A stretch of 64,000 nucleotides of DNA from Oligoflexia bacterium (GCA_028277945.1 JANQFH010000008.1:62001-126000), one strand, 5' to 3'; positions 8,378-16,138 are shown, counted from the first letter of the stretch. Translations and numbers: made by a program. The notes: generated from the sequence alone by a model not told the origin.

Positions 8378-8716
8378 GCGCATCAAAAACTGCAAAGCAC
8401 TAGCAAAGCAACTCCGTGGAACTGACTGGAATTCACCTGTATCTCAGTCGCACTCACTTGCAGAGTCATACCAAAAACGTCTTGAAGACCAACGAGATAA
8501 CCTTGATTTTCAAGGAGTTGCGAAGAGGCTAGGGGTAGCCCAAAAGGTATGGCATTCAAGAGGTCGGCGGTTCGATCCCGCTCAGCTCCAGGGAGCCTTC
8601 TCTAAAGAGAAGGCTCCCTGGAGAGGATTATAAGGGGTTGCCTTCGCAACCCCTCTGCCTCGGCAAAGCCGAGGCATTCACCCGTCGCTGAGCGGGATAT
8701 TAGAGCTCATCTCCAG
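8378..8716 (+). repeat. tRNA-Ala-linked hairpin repeat, copy R3 (most complete)
   Basis: Module A (8378-8548) is about 80% identical to 9537-9698. It is followed by an exact 42-base copy of the tRNA-Ala 3' part (8549-8590 = 4982-5023) and then by H1 (8586-8603/8606-8623), H2 (8633-8654) and H3 (8657-8675). An inverted T-arm piece (8687-8698) and a tail shared with R2 close the unit. H1 differs from the R1 copy at two base pairs, and both changes are compensated (A-T to G-C and G-C to A-T), so the stem is preserved. H3 differs only in its loop. The tRNA copy lacks the 5' half and cannot be functional. The non-coding stretch 8347-8841 is essentially this repeat. Confidence 0.9.
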
Positions 8717-8828
8717 TTGTATTTTCAAATAGTTACAGTTCAATTTAGTACGCTGCAGCACACCCCTTGAAGTTTGTTCAAGCGTTTGACCCCATAAGTA
8801 TCTTAGGCACTATACAAAAAGTCTGATA

Positions 8829-8844
8829 CACTATATATATAGTG
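8829..8844. promoter_or_regulatory. Perfect 16-bp palindrome at the brnT start
   Basis: CACTATATATATAGTG is a perfect palindrome that overlaps the GTG start codon of the BrnT gene. It is a good candidate for the autoregulatory operator bound by the BrnA-like protein. A TTGACC box is present at 8786-8791, but no well-spaced -10 partner is clear, so the promoter itself is not fixed. Confidence 0.5.
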
Positions 8845-9198
8845 GCTAAGTTTGAATTTGTCGAATGGCTGTTCTATTGGTTGCTAGAAAGCCGGAGTTT
8901 TGATTTTGATTGGGACATGGCTAACCGCACTAAGAGCAGGACTAAGCACAATGTGTCGGTTGGAGAGGTGGAGGAGGTCTTTAATTCCGGTGTCGCTTTA
9001 CCTTTGGGTATCCAAGTATCTCCTCCGGCGTCCGAAGAACGACTTGGGATTGTTGGACCAACCATCACAGGTCGGATGTTGCAAGTCGTGTTTACCTTAA
9101 GAGAAGGGCGTGTACGGCCAATCAGTGCTCGGCCTGCTCATCATAAGGAAAGGAAACAGTATGAAACGTTACTACGCAAAATCACTCAAAGAGTATGA
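8842..9198 (+). CDS. brnT: BrnT family toxin
   Basis: The family core runs from FDWDMANRTKSRTKHNVS through VEEVF and GRMLQVVFTLREG to a C-terminal ISARPAHHKERKQYE signature with its characteristic Arg, Lys/Glu and Tyr residues. BrnT toxins are RelE-fold ribonucleases that inhibit translation. The product (118 aa from the GTG) is longer than the usual ~90 aa. The extra N-terminal residues (EFVEWLFYWLLES) suggest that the real start may lie further in, but no better start with a ribosome site is visible. It overlaps the BrnA-like gene by 38 bases. It is the third two-gene module of the island and sits between R3 and R4. Confidence 0.87.
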   Translation: MAKFEFVEWLFYWLLESRSFDFDWDMANRTKSRTKHNVSVGEVEEVFNSGVALPLGIQVSPPASEERLGIVGPTITGRMLQVVFTLREGRVRPISARPAHHKERKQYETLLRKITQRV

Positions 9199-9403
9199 AG
9201 GCCCCATAGAGTTCGATGAGAAGAAGATCCTTGAGGCCATGAAGAAGATTAAAGGGAGACGTCTCCCGACCAGTGTGGCGCTGGAGGAGCGCACCATTAA
9301 GGAGCTCAAACGAATTGCAGACAAAAAGGGCGTACCCTATCAAGTCCTCATGCGCATGTTCATTCTTGAGGGATTAGAACAAATGAAAAAATCAGCAGCT
9401 TAA
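9161..9403 (+). CDS. brnA: BrnA/CopG-type antitoxin
   Basis: An 80-aa RHH-type protein. TSVALEERTIKELKRIADKK is the ribbon and first helix, and GVPYQVLMRMFILEGLEQM is the second helix; it is paired with BrnT. I chose the ATG at 9161 rather than the earlier in-frame start at 9110 because AAGGAAAGG lies just upstream and the extra residues look like frame shadow of brnT. It is expected to bind BrnT and repress the operon, possibly at the palindrome 8829-8844. The N-terminal segment (LKEYEGPIEFDEKKI) is typical of BrnA-like partners. Confidence 0.87.
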   Translation: MKRYYAKSLKEYEGPIEFDEKKILEAMKKIKGRRLPTSVALEERTIKELKRIADKKGVPYQVLMRMFILEGLEQMKKSAA

Positions 9404-9536
9404 ATTTTGGAATCTGCCACAGCTAGGTGATAAGAGATAGAAGATGAAGATAATGATTATTTTTCGATCTGGAAAGGGGAGGGCTCTTGGTAAATACGTT
9501 CTGCTTGGGTGAGCACTCCGGTGTACCCCTGCCATG
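9404..9536. other. Non-coding spacer before R4
   Basis: No ORF, RNA or clear regulatory signal is seen. Together with R4 and the AbrB promoter it fills the 379-bp stretch between the BrnTA and AbrB/RelE modules. Confidence 0.4.
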
Positions 9537-9717
9537 CGTCGCATCAAAAACTGCAAAGCACTAGCAAAGCAACTCAGTGGAACTCACCTGTATTTTAGTT
9601 GCACTCACTTGCAGAGTTATGCCAGAAACCTCTTGAAAACCAATGAGATAGCCTTGGTTTTCAGGGGGTTACAAAAAGCCTCAAGGTGGTCCGAAAGGTA
9701 TGGCATTCAAGAGGTCG
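9537..9717 (+). repeat. tRNA-Ala-linked repeat, copy R4 (truncated)
   Basis: Module A is clearly homologous to 8378-8548, with an identical 32-base opening and several small indels. It is followed by only 18 bases of tRNA-Ala sequence (9699-9716, ATGGCATTCAAGAGGTCG). The similarity to the tRNA then stops abruptly and none of the three hairpins follows. This is a 3'-truncated unit that separates the BrnTA module from the AbrB/RelE module. Confidence 0.8.
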
Positions 9718-9746
9718 TTTGACAAATAGGACTGAGCATATTCCCA

Positions 9747-9775
9747 TTGACCCATTTCAGGTATTTAGGTATCCT
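9747..9775 (+). promoter_or_regulatory. Sigma70-type promoter of the AbrB/RelE module
   Basis: TTGACC (9747-9752), a 17-bp spacer and TATCCT (9770-9775) fit a promoter. The ATG at 9783 lies 7 bases after the -10 box, again predicting an essentially leaderless message, as in the DUF4160 module. Confidence 0.62.
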
Positions 9776-9782
9776 ATAGAGT

Positions 9783-10028
9783 ATGAAAAGTATAAAGAAA
9801 CTTAAAACCGTTGAAGTCGATGACCGTGGTCGCATCACCCTTCCCAAAACTCTCAGAGAAGACGTTCACTCCTATAGTCTTGAGCGTCTCAAGGACGGCA
9901 CGATTAAACTTGTTCCGCATAAGAGTGTACCTTTGAGTGAGGCCGAACTTCTCGAAAGCCTGCGGACATCGCTTAAAGATTTCAAGAAAGGCAAAACTAA
10001 AAAGATCCCCGATGAGTGGGTGGAATGA
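9783..10028 (+). CDS. SpoVT/AbrB-like antitoxin
   Basis: An 81-aa protein. The N-terminal VEVDDRGRITLPKTLREDV is the swapped-hairpin AbrB signature (strand, DxxGRITLPK, helix). A C-terminal linker (SEAELLESLRTSLKDFKKGK) is likely to wrap around the toxin. AbrB-type antitoxins bind operator DNA as dimers and neutralise the partner. The stop overlaps the RelE-like gene's start as ATGA. No Shine-Dalgarno sequence precedes the ATG, which agrees with the leaderless promoter arrangement. Confidence 0.88.
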   Translation: MKSIKKLKTVEVDDRGRITLPKTLREDVHSYSLERLKDGTIKLVPHKSVPLSEAELLESLRTSLKDFKKGKTKKIPDEWVE

Positions 10029-10330
10029 GTTCAGGCCCCTTTGAACTCCGTATGACTGCTGAGGCAGAGCAACAGATCCAAGCCATCATGAACGATCCTG
10101 CAAAAAAGGGTCTACAGAAGCAGCTTAAGAAAGCCTTAAAACACCTATCTCAAAACCCACGCCATCCAGGTCTGGAATCTCATATTATTGATAGCTTTGA
10201 AAAGGTCTATCAGGTAAAGGTGTTTAGCGCTTACGTTCAGAACCGCACACCGAAAGCCCACCGCATTCTTTGGGCCTATGGGCCCAAGACACGACAGATT
10301 ACGGTGTTGGCTGTCATTCCTCACTATTGA
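10025..10330 (+). CDS. RelE/ParE-like toxin
   Basis: A 101-aa protein of the RelE/ParE fold. The N-terminus is ELRMTAEAEQQIQAI, followed by a helix pair with KKALKHLSQNP. Next is a YQVKVFSAYVQNR strand and a final segment (HRILWAYGPKTRQITVLAVIPHY) with the conserved Arg and the terminal strand. I chose the ATG at 10025 because it forms an ATGA overlap with the AbrB-like antitoxin stop; a start three codons earlier is possible. It is likely a ribosome-dependent or gyrase-directed toxin, and which of the two cannot be told. Confidence 0.85.
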   Translation: MSSGPFELRMTAEAEQQIQAIMNDPAKKGLQKQLKKALKHLSQNPRHPGLESHIIDSFEKVYQVKVFSAYVQNRTPKAHRILWAYGPKTRQITVLAVIPHY

Positions 10331-10436
10331 GATTACCTTCAAGGGCATTGTCGGCAAAGTGAAGTATGAGAAGGGCAAGACAGCCGTGGTGTTGGCAAGC
10401 AGTTTTACGACCTATTTGCAACCGATGGTTTTATAA
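10329..10436 (+). pseudogene. Possible 3' gene remnant
   Basis: A frame without a start codon encodes about 35 residues (TFKGIVGKVKYEKGK ... SSFTTYLQPMVL) with protein-like composition and then a stop. It begins just where the RelE gene ends. It may be the tail of a gene cut off when the island's right end formed. No family recognised; weakly supported. Confidence 0.25.
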
Positions 10437-10477
10437 CAGGTTGAAGGTGTTATTTCTTACTGTTTAGTGGTTGATAT

Positions 10478-10506
10478 TTGACATAACGCGTTATTAAGAC
10501 TACATT
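10478..10506 (+). promoter_or_regulatory. Promoter with palindromic spacer
   Basis: TTGACA (10478-10483), a 17-bp spacer and TACATT (10501-10506) precede the exported protein gene at 10538. The spacer begins with the perfect palindrome TAACGCGTTA (10484-10493), a possible repressor site. An AAGG ribosome site lies before the ATG. Confidence 0.6.
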
Positions 10507-10537
10507 CGCTAGTGTGCTATTCCATCAAGGCTATTGA

Positions 10538-11338
10538 ATGACTGCGGTGATGTTAGCCATACCTAGACAACCCATCTGCCTAACTATTTTATACCTCTGC
10601 CTTATCTCTACTTTCAGTGGCTCTTTAGCTCTTGCTGACCGGACAGATCAGCAAGAGCCACCCACGCCCGATACTCAACCAGAAGAGCTCATTGTGTCTC
10701 ATGTTGTTCCAGCGGCAACTTCGGCTACGTCCAGCACCGTTGAGTATTTGACCGTGGAGCATGAGGTTGTTTGCGAACCGGCTCCAGAGCCCTATTATCG
10801 AAAAATCAATGCTAGAGCAGATATCTACGCAAAAAACGGAGAAACGGAAAAGCTTGAGCGCAGGCTACGTTTCGACCTTGTTCCACAGCGGCCAGCCATT
10901 CACCAGATTATGGGTGAGCGCCTGCCCAATCTTCACCTGGTGGTCAAGCTCTACGTTGAGAACAATCCCCACTGTCGCTATGAGAAGCTTAAACCAGTTT
11001 TTTGGTCGCAGAGTTTCGCTGAGCTTAATCTTGAGGATACAGCTGTTTTAGCTCGCCGCTTCGTCCCATTTCTTAATGTGCGCGAGGATCAACTAAATAA
11101 CCGAAACAGCGATCTCGCTCTGAAGGTGGTCTACCGTGTTCTTGAGTCTGACGATGAGTCCGTAGCTCTGGAATACGTAATCTTTTTCTCGGATCAAGAC
11201 AGCAACGCTACTGCCAGTAAGGTGTTTAACCACTTTATCGAACTCAGTCGTAGTGTCGATATCGAGTGGTTTTATCGTGTGACACTAACGCAAGATTCAG
11301 CCACTGGAGCAATCAACGTGACGAAAGCAGAGTACTAA
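10538..11338 (+). CDS. Exported protein of unknown function (5' part of a broken gene)
   Basis: A 266-aa product with a Sec signal peptide (hydrophobic LTILYLCLISTFSGSLALA, cleavage near ALA-DR). Mature residues 33-70 are Pro/Thr/Ser-rich and are followed by a beta-rich domain (VEHEVVCEP, HLVVKLYVENNPHC, ALEYVIFFSDQDS). No family recognised. The TAA at 11336-11338 is followed by at least 50 more codons in the same frame with coding character. The intact-looking ORF is therefore probably the first half of a longer gene that has acquired a stop. The promoter at 10478-10506 looks intact. Confidence 0.7.
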   Translation: MTAVMLAIPRQPICLTILYLCLISTFSGSLALADRTDQQEPPTPDTQPEELIVSHVVPAATSATSSTVEYLTVEHEVVCEPAPEPYYRKINARADIYAKNGETEKLERRLRFDLVPQRPAIHQIMGERLPNLHLVVKLYVENNPHCRYEKLKPVFWSQSFAELNLEDTAVLARRFVPFLNVREDQLNNRNSDLALKVVYRVLESDDESVALEYVIFFSDQDSNATASKVFNHFIELSRSVDIEWFYRVTLTQDSATGAINVTKAEY

Positions 11339-12145
11339 ACATTACCCGAGCACCAAACGGTTCCGTTTGCAGGTAATTATATTGCCGCCGATGTTTTGGA
11401 ATCTCCTACCTATCCTATCTTGTTTAACGCCGATGCAGTGCGTACGCCTCTTGCTAACCTTCCTGGTGGTCCGCTAGCCAAAAACAATACCTTTCGTGAT
11501 GAATCCAGTCGGATTACAGAAAAAGCGGCCACTGGAGGGCTACCACTACCTGCCAGGCACGCGTCTCGAGCTTGGTAAAGATCCCGCGCTCATTATCTTT
11601 GGTGACCCGAACCATGCCGAACGCCCAGACAACGTATGGATGTGCTCGATGAGCGGTAATGAGATGGTCTTAGAGGGGAAAAGCCCTGAGATGGACGCCG
11701 ATGACTTGCTCTATTTTGAAATGAGTAGTTTTAAGCGGCAAGATGCTGAAACCACCGTCATGAACTCACTAGTGGCGGAAGTCAAGGTGGATGCAGAGTC
11801 GTCCATTAGAACTAAATCCCTTATCCGCAATTTACAACCGGCAGGCCATCTATTTCGTGCTATGCCGGTGGGTGCCGCTGTGCTCGAGACCATTCCACCG
11901 GTCGGTCTGTTGGAGACAAGCAACAAGCACTTGCAAACCATCTAGCAGGCAAAGCACTGCCAGATGATATGCGCCTGTTTCAGTTTATCAGTGACGCAGC
12001 AGTCGAATCCATTGAGTACGACTTAAAGCCATTACGTTTTTTCCGTTTGTTAGAAAACGAAGCCGGCTACTACGAGATCGAGGAGCTCAACGACCGAGCT
12101 GCCTGTAATGATGCTACGGGTTTTAACAGAATCTGTGTTCTTTAG
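11339..12145 (+). pseudogene. 3' continuation of the 10538 gene with two frameshifts
   Basis: Coding-type sequence continues past the stop at 11338 in the same frame (TLPEHQTVPFAGNYIAADVL ...). It shifts to another frame near 11500 (QKKRPLEGYHYLPGTRLELG ...) and shifts back near 11910-11940 (NHLAGKALPDDMRLFQF ...), ending at TAG 12145. Reassembled, it would make an exported protein of roughly 530 residues. Three separate lesions (one stop and two frameshifts) argue for a decaying gene. One or two of them could be sequencing errors. Confidence 0.65.
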
Positions 12146-12183
12146 TGGCAGCTATCCGTCTAGCGTAACCTCTAATGGTTCGA

Positions 12184-13020
12184 TTAACCCTCAGGCTTAT
12201 AGTTTTTGTACCTTTTCTGCAGCTCTTGTTGCTTTTTTAGCAGCTTTTTTTGCAGTGCCTTGAGGTCTTTCTGCATCTCTGGAGACAGTCCCTTTAGGTC
12301 TTTGCCCCCTTGGCCCCCCTTGCCAATAGACTGCTGTTGCCACTTACCTATGTCTGGAAAGGTCCTATCCTGTTTTTTGTAGCCCTTTGGGACTTGGAAC
12401 AGGCCTGGTTTGATATTTTCACGGTGGAATTCACGTACGCGCAGGGTATGGACGTTTTTCGCCATGGTGCCAGAGTCGAGGTCACGGCTCGTGTACTCTA
12501 GAGGAAAACCTTTTATTCCTGAGGGAAAGAGCGACTTTTTGGCTGCGGTTGATGTGCTGAAGAGATCTTCAGTAGCTAAATCCTTAATAAGGTTTTGGTT
12601 GATGCACATCTCCTCGTGCCGTCTTTCAGTACGTCTCTCCATGACCTCACAGGAATAGCCGGCAACCTTGCGTCTCTTGCCAGTGGCTTTAAAAACCGGT
12701 TGCTGCTTGGGTTTTGTCATGGTGACCTGGGGTATGTCCGAGGCATCTTGCTCGGTGTAGGTCTTCCTCTCAGGGAATAGTAGAAAGGTCTTCTCTGGAT
12801 TGGCATGTTTGATGACAACGGTCTGACCCATAGGGTTTTCAGCCATGTCCATTTCCACGCGCACAAAGCCTTTTTTTATAAAGTAGCGTCCTTCCATTTT
12901 TGCCGGCTTGTCGTTTATCATGAAGTCGAAATCATAGATAATTCGTGCCCCCTTGGGTTCGGCATAGGCGTTCACAGAGAGCAGCGAGGCAAGCGTTAGC
13001 ACGACAGCTATTTTTTTCAT
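12184..13020 (-). CDS. Exported DUF4412-like protein
   Basis: A 278-aa protein with a signal peptide (MKKIAVVLTLASLLSVNAYA). A beta-rich domain follows: a YDFDFMINDK strand, EGRYFIKKGFVRVEM, a KTFLLFPERKTYTE segment and a MERRTERRHEEMCINQ region. This is the layout of DUF4412-type periplasmic or outer-membrane-associated proteins. The C-terminal ~60 residues are Lys/Gln-rich and helical (KDLKALQKKLLKKQQELQKR). The ATG at 13020 is preferred over the upstream TTG because it begins the signal peptide and has AAGGAA just upstream. Monocistronic. Function unknown. Confidence 0.82.
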   Translation of the reverse strand: MKKIAVVLTLASLLSVNAYAEPKGARIIYDFDFMINDKPAKMEGRYFIKKGFVRVEMDMAENPMGQTVVIKHANPEKTFLLFPERKTYTEQDASDIPQVTMTKPKQQPVFKATGKRRKVAGYSCEVMERRTERRHEEMCINQNLIKDLATEDLFSTSTAAKKSLFPSGIKGFPLEYTSRDLDSGTMAKNVHTLRVREFHRENIKPGLFQVPKGYKKQDRTFPDIGKWQQQSIGKGGQGGKDLKGLSPEMQKDLKALQKKLLKKQQELQKRYKNYKPEG

Positions 13021-13267
13021 GATGGATTCCTTTCTAAGTAAAGTTGCTTCCTCATAGCTGGATTGGCTTGATGAGTCTAGAAAAACCGGTGTTGGCCTGA
13101 AGCCGGCTGCCAGCAAGGTGTCGAGAGATATTAGGGCGAGGTAGAAATTTACCCACTTTTCTCTGCGAGAATTAATCCAGTATAATTAAAGTCTCGGTCC
13201 AGTAATCACGAGCCCTATTTCATTTCCATAAAAGAGTTCGTTTAAATTTATAGAAGGAGGGGATTCT

Positions 13268-14008
13268 ATGCGACAAATGCGAACGATTTTTGGTGGACTG
13301 TTTTTTCTGCTGCTGATCGTCGGTGTGGTTATTGCCTGTAGTGATAGCAGCGATAGCACGACCACCTCAACAACGTCAAACAGTGCAAACTCTGGTGCTG
13401 CGGTGGCCGCTGTTTTTGGCGGTAGCGAGGAGACCGCATCTCTTATGCAGCAGCTACCTAGCTTTTTGCTGGATGCCTTGGTGCAAGAGGTGCTTGCTCA
13501 GGGAGAGGGTGAAGGCCCGCAAGAAGGTGAAGGTGGCGAGACCTGTGGGGAGTTTGAAGAGAGTGCTGAGAGCAGTGGTCCGGATAACGTTACCACAACC
13601 GCGTACGGTACTGCCGGCACCTACGGCTCCTCTTCGAACTCAGTGACGGTAACCGTCGATGACTTCTGCCAAGATGAAGAGGGTACGGTGCATACAGGCA
13701 ACGGCCCAGATGGTGATGGCCTGTTTGCCTCGTTTGTTGTCTCTGAGGTTACCATCAGTTGCGATGATGATTCCGCGGATACATCCATGAGCGGTACGGG
13801 TATTTTTCGCAATCGCCCTGATGATAATATCTTTCCGCAAATCTTTGGTACCTTTGAAGTTGGCGGTGCAGCCGTCAACTGCACCATCGAGCTGGGCGAA
13901 GATGAAGAGATCTTGAGCTCATCCTGTTCCAATGATGCAGGTGATGTTGTTGAGCAGTCCTCAGATGTCACTTGTACGGCAGACGCAGGTAGCGACGAAA
14001 ACGCCTAA
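13268..14008 (+). CDS. Acidic lipoprotein of unknown function
   Basis: A 246-aa protein. The N-terminus is basic and then hydrophobic, ending in VVIAC (Cys24), a probable lipobox, followed by a long Ser/Thr/Asp linker. The mature protein is strongly acidic (GEGEGPQEGEGGE, DDDSADT) and has several cysteines that could pair (ETCGEF, DDFCQD, ISCDDD, VNCTIE, SSCSND, VTCTAD). GAAGGAGGGG precedes the ATG, a strong ribosome site. A TATAAT box at 13181-13186 may belong to its promoter. No family recognised; a surface or periplasmic binding role is a guess. Confidence 0.78.
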   Translation: MRQMRTIFGGLFFLLLIVGVVIACSDSSDSTTTSTTSNSANSGAAVAAVFGGSEETASLMQQLPSFLLDALVQEVLAQGEGEGPQEGEGGETCGEFEESAESSGPDNVTTTAYGTAGTYGSSSNSVTVTVDDFCQDEEGTVHTGNGPDGDGLFASFVVSEVTISCDDDSADTSMSGTGIFRNRPDDNIFPQIFGTFEVGGAAVNCTIELGEDEEILSSSCSNDAGDVVEQSSDVTCTADAGSDENA

Positions 14009-14036
14009 GACCTCGCTGTTATATTGAGTCCCAAAT

Positions 14037-14090
14037 AGGTACGGCCTTACTTTTAGGGAATGGATATTCCCTAAAAGTAAGGCCGTACCT
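14037..14090. repeat. Perfect 25-bp inverted repeat (dispersed element)
   Basis: Arms at 14037-14061 and 14066-14090 are perfectly complementary with a 4-base GGAT loop. The right arm plus three T's (14068-14093) recurs exactly as 26 bases at 42322-42347. It lies between the acidic lipoprotein gene and sodA and could act as a terminator (short T run after the right arm). The second copy elsewhere marks it as a dispersed repeat. Confidence 0.85.
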
Positions 14091-14180
14091 TTTAGGGGCT
14101 TGGGGTCTGAGCGATCTTGACATCCCAGGCGCCGGTGGTAAGCAACGTGGTCAGCTATATATTAAGGAAGGAGTTGCCAA

Positions 14181-14777
14181 ATGGCCTTAACACTACCTGA
14201 TCTACCTTACGGCTATGATGCCTTAGAGCCGCACATCGACGCCAAGACGATGGAGATCCACTATACCAAGCACCACAATGCCTATCTCACCAAGCTCAAT
14301 GCGGCGATTCAGGGCACGGATTTTGAGAACCTCGGTATTGAGCAGATTCTTGCCAAGGGCGTGGATAATCTGAGCGCTGCTGTGCGTAACAATGGCGGTG
14401 GGTTTGCCAACCACAACCTCTTTTGGCAGGTGATGAGCCCAGATGGGGGTGGACAACCCTCTGGTGAGCTCGCCGATGCCATGGCCAAGCGCTTCTCGAG
14501 CTTTGATAAGTTTAAGGAGGATTTCAGCAATGCCGCAGCCACCCGTTTTGGCAGTGGTTGGGCGTGGCTGACGTTGAATCAAGGCGAGCTAGAGGTCTAT
14601 AGTACCGCCAATCAAGATAGTCCATTGATGGAAGGCAAGACACCGATCCTTGGTCTTGATGTTTGGGAGCACGCCTACTATCTGAAGTACCAAAACCGTC
14701 GTCCTGATTACATTGCCGCCTTTTGGAATGTGGTCAACTGGCCTAAAGTGGCAGAGTTTTACGCCGCGGCAAAGTAG
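14181..14777 (+). CDS. sodA: Superoxide dismutase, Mn-type
   Basis: A 198-aa Fe/Mn-family superoxide dismutase that converts superoxide to hydrogen peroxide and oxygen in the cytoplasm (no signal peptide). Metal ligands are H27 (MEIHYTKHH), H78 (GFANHNLFW), D160 and H164 ([10 protein letters not shown]). The NNGGGFANH segment (glycines where iron enzymes carry glutamine) and the TANQDSPLM motif point to manganese rather than iron. AAGGAAGGAG lies upstream of the ATG, and a clear intrinsic terminator follows. Flanking genes (glutaredoxin/BolA, MsrB) also belong to redox stress. Confidence 0.97.
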   Translation: MALTLPDLPYGYDALEPHIDAKTMEIHYTKHHNAYLTKLNAAIQGTDFENLGIEQILAKGVDNLSAAVRNNGGGFANHNLFWQVMSPDGGGQPSGELADAMAKRFSSFDKFKEDFSNAAATRFGSGWAWLTLNQGELEVYSTANQDSPLMEGKTPILGLDVWEHAYYLKYQNRRPDYIAAFWNVVNWPKVAEFYAAAK

Positions 14778-14798
14778 AGGGTCATTATTTAGAAACTA

Positions 14799-14840
14799 AA
14801 AAGCCCGCGCTGCTGTATGCAACGTGGGCTTTTCTTTTTT
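14799..14840 (+). terminator. Intrinsic terminator after sodA
   Basis: The 11-bp stem AAAAGCCCGCG (14799-14809) pairs with CGTGGGCTTTT (14823-14833) with one G-T pair, followed by a T-rich tract to 14840. A-runs on the other side make it potentially bidirectional, and the convergent glutaredoxin gene ends 20 bases further. Confidence 0.85.
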
Positions 14841-14859
14841 CTCTGTATCAACTCAAGAC

Positions 14860-15201
14860 TCAAGCAGCTTCGTCGCCACCACCACCTAGTGCTTGGCTGA
14901 CCAGCGGCTCAAGCTCGCCCTTTTGATACATCTCGACAACAATATCACAGCCACCAATGAACTGGCCGCCAACATAAACCTGGGGAATGGTCGGCCAGTT
15001 GGAGTAGTCTTTGATTGCCTGACGCAGGTTTTCATCAGCCAGTACGTTTCTGGTTTCAAAGGGCACGTTGAGTTGGGTCAGCACCTGCACCACGGCGTTC
15101 GAGAACCCACATTGGGGCATCTCTTTCTCCCCCTTCATGTAAACAAGGATGGGGTGGCTCTGGACGTCGCTCTCTATGGTTTGCCGAATATCCTTGGACA
15201 T
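14860..15201 (-). CDS. grxD: Monothiol glutaredoxin (Grx4/GrxD type)
   Basis: A 113-aa monothiol glutaredoxin with the CGFS active site (C31), the WPTIPQVYV cis-proline loop and the GGCD glutathione-binding motif near the end. This class carries a glutathione-ligated [2Fe-2S] cluster and delivers Fe-S clusters or senses iron, usually with BolA. The ATG at 15201 is chosen over 15219 because AAAGGAGAGAG lies just before it. The upstream ATG overlaps the bolA stop (TAAATG). It forms an operon with bolA, 14 bases apart. The C-terminus has a Gly-rich tail (GGGGDEAA). Confidence 0.95.
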   Translation of the reverse strand: MSKDIRQTIESDVQSHPILVYMKGEKEMPQCGFSNAVVQVLTQLNVPFETRNVLADENLRQAIKDYSNWPTIPQVYVGGQFIGGCDIVVEMYQKGELEPLVSQALGGGGDEAA

Positions 15202-15215
15202 GGCTCTCTCTCCTT

Positions 15216-15449
15216 TCATTTAGGAATGGTCGTTACAATGGAAAAGGCATGGATACGACCGTCGTCAATCGCCTCTTGGACACCCGCCTGGACCATGCGA
15301 TGCTGTTCCACCAAGAGTTTGCCCTCAAAGGCCTTGGAGATTACCTCGACACGGAAATGATCTTTGGTTCCTGTCAGATCCACAGCCGTGACCTCGGCAT
15401 CTGGGATCTTCTCGAGGATTAATTTTTCAATGGTTTCACATTCAATCAT
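15216..15449 (-). CDS. bolA: BolA family protein
   Basis: A 77-aa protein with the BolA fold: an N-terminal helix (ETIEKLILEKIPDAEVTAVDLTG without the full repeat), the KDHFRVEVISKAFEGK strand/loop and the LVEQHRMVQAGVQEAI helix with the conserved His-Arg. BolA/IbaG proteins pair with monothiol glutaredoxins through a shared [2Fe-2S] cluster. The direct operon with the CGFS glutaredoxin is the classical arrangement. Size and motifs match the shorter IbaG-like subgroup. Confidence 0.93.
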   Translation of the reverse strand: MIECETIEKLILEKIPDAEVTAVDLTGTKDHFRVEVISKAFEGKLLVEQHRMVQAGVQEAIDDGRIHAFSIVTTIPK

Positions 15450-15575
15450 GGAGCAGTCTCTTCCGTCGGACGTCCGAAGATCTACACGAAATGCTTGCTG
15501 CTGGCAAGATCTAGGAAGTTTGAACTTTTGGCGCCACTTCAGTAAGATTAGCTTGATTGCGGGAGGGTGTAAACC

Positions 15576-16043
15576 ATGACAACGGCCACAAACAAATCTG
15601 CGACAGGCTTTTTTCGAACCTTTTGGGTAATCTATCTGGCACTTCCTTGTATGCTCTACGTGGCGTTGCTGGTGGCTGTGAAAGAGGTGAATCCGGATAC
15701 ACTGGTCTTAGTTCCAGACGGTACCAGCCCGATGAAATACGTCCATATTGAGCTCGGATTGACGGTTTTTGCTATCCTTGTGTTTGTGTTGGCCTTTGTT
15801 GTGCCCAAGCTGCTACCAGCTGGTTGGGTAACAAGTAGGGAAGTAGCGGCACAGGCTTTCTTGCCTTTTATAGTGCGGCTCAGTCTATTGAACTTTGTCT
15901 CTGTCGCAGGTTTTTTTTGTGCCTGGTTGCTAAACAGTCCGCAAAAGTACCTGCTCTTCTTCTTACTGACGATTATCGGTACGGTGGCTACCTATCCCAG
16001 TAAAGAGCTCTTCCGTAAGCTCCGACGACAACCCTCTTCCTAG
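15576..16043 (+). CDS. Small integral membrane protein, unknown
   Basis: A 155-aa protein with four hydrophobic segments (FWVIYLALPCMLYVALLVAV, then LTVFAILVFVLAFVV, FVSVAGFFCAWLL and LLFFLLTIIGTVA) and a basic C-terminus (FRKLRRQPSS). No family recognised. A GGAGG sequence lies about 10 bases before the ATG. It stands alone between the divergent bolA/grxD operon and gdhA. The LNSPQKYLLFFLLTI part resembles small uncharacterised inner-membrane proteins of Proteobacteria, but no role can be given. Confidence 0.75.
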   Translation: MTTATNKSATGFFRTFWVIYLALPCMLYVALLVAVKEVNPDTLVLVPDGTSPMKYVHIELGLTVFAILVFVLAFVVPKLLPAGWVTSREVAAQAFLPFIVRLSLLNFVSVAGFFCAWLLNSPQKYLLFFLLTIIGTVATYPSKELFRKLRRQPSS

Positions 16044-16138
16044 GTTGAAAAATAAGGCCCCTATAGGACAGCGTCCTCCTCTTGTCTTGCTGGCGGCTCT
16101 GTGTTAGCGTGCCGCCGGTTGTCCGCTGGTTAGAATTT

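Noticed and set aside
8549-8590. Second tRNA-Ala gene
   Set aside because: Only the 3' part is present; no acceptor 5' strand or D arm precedes it, so it cannot be a functional tRNA.
9534-9722. 62-codon ORF over R4
   Set aside because: The homologous stretch at 8378-8548 contains in-frame stops, so the shared sequence is not conserved as protein.
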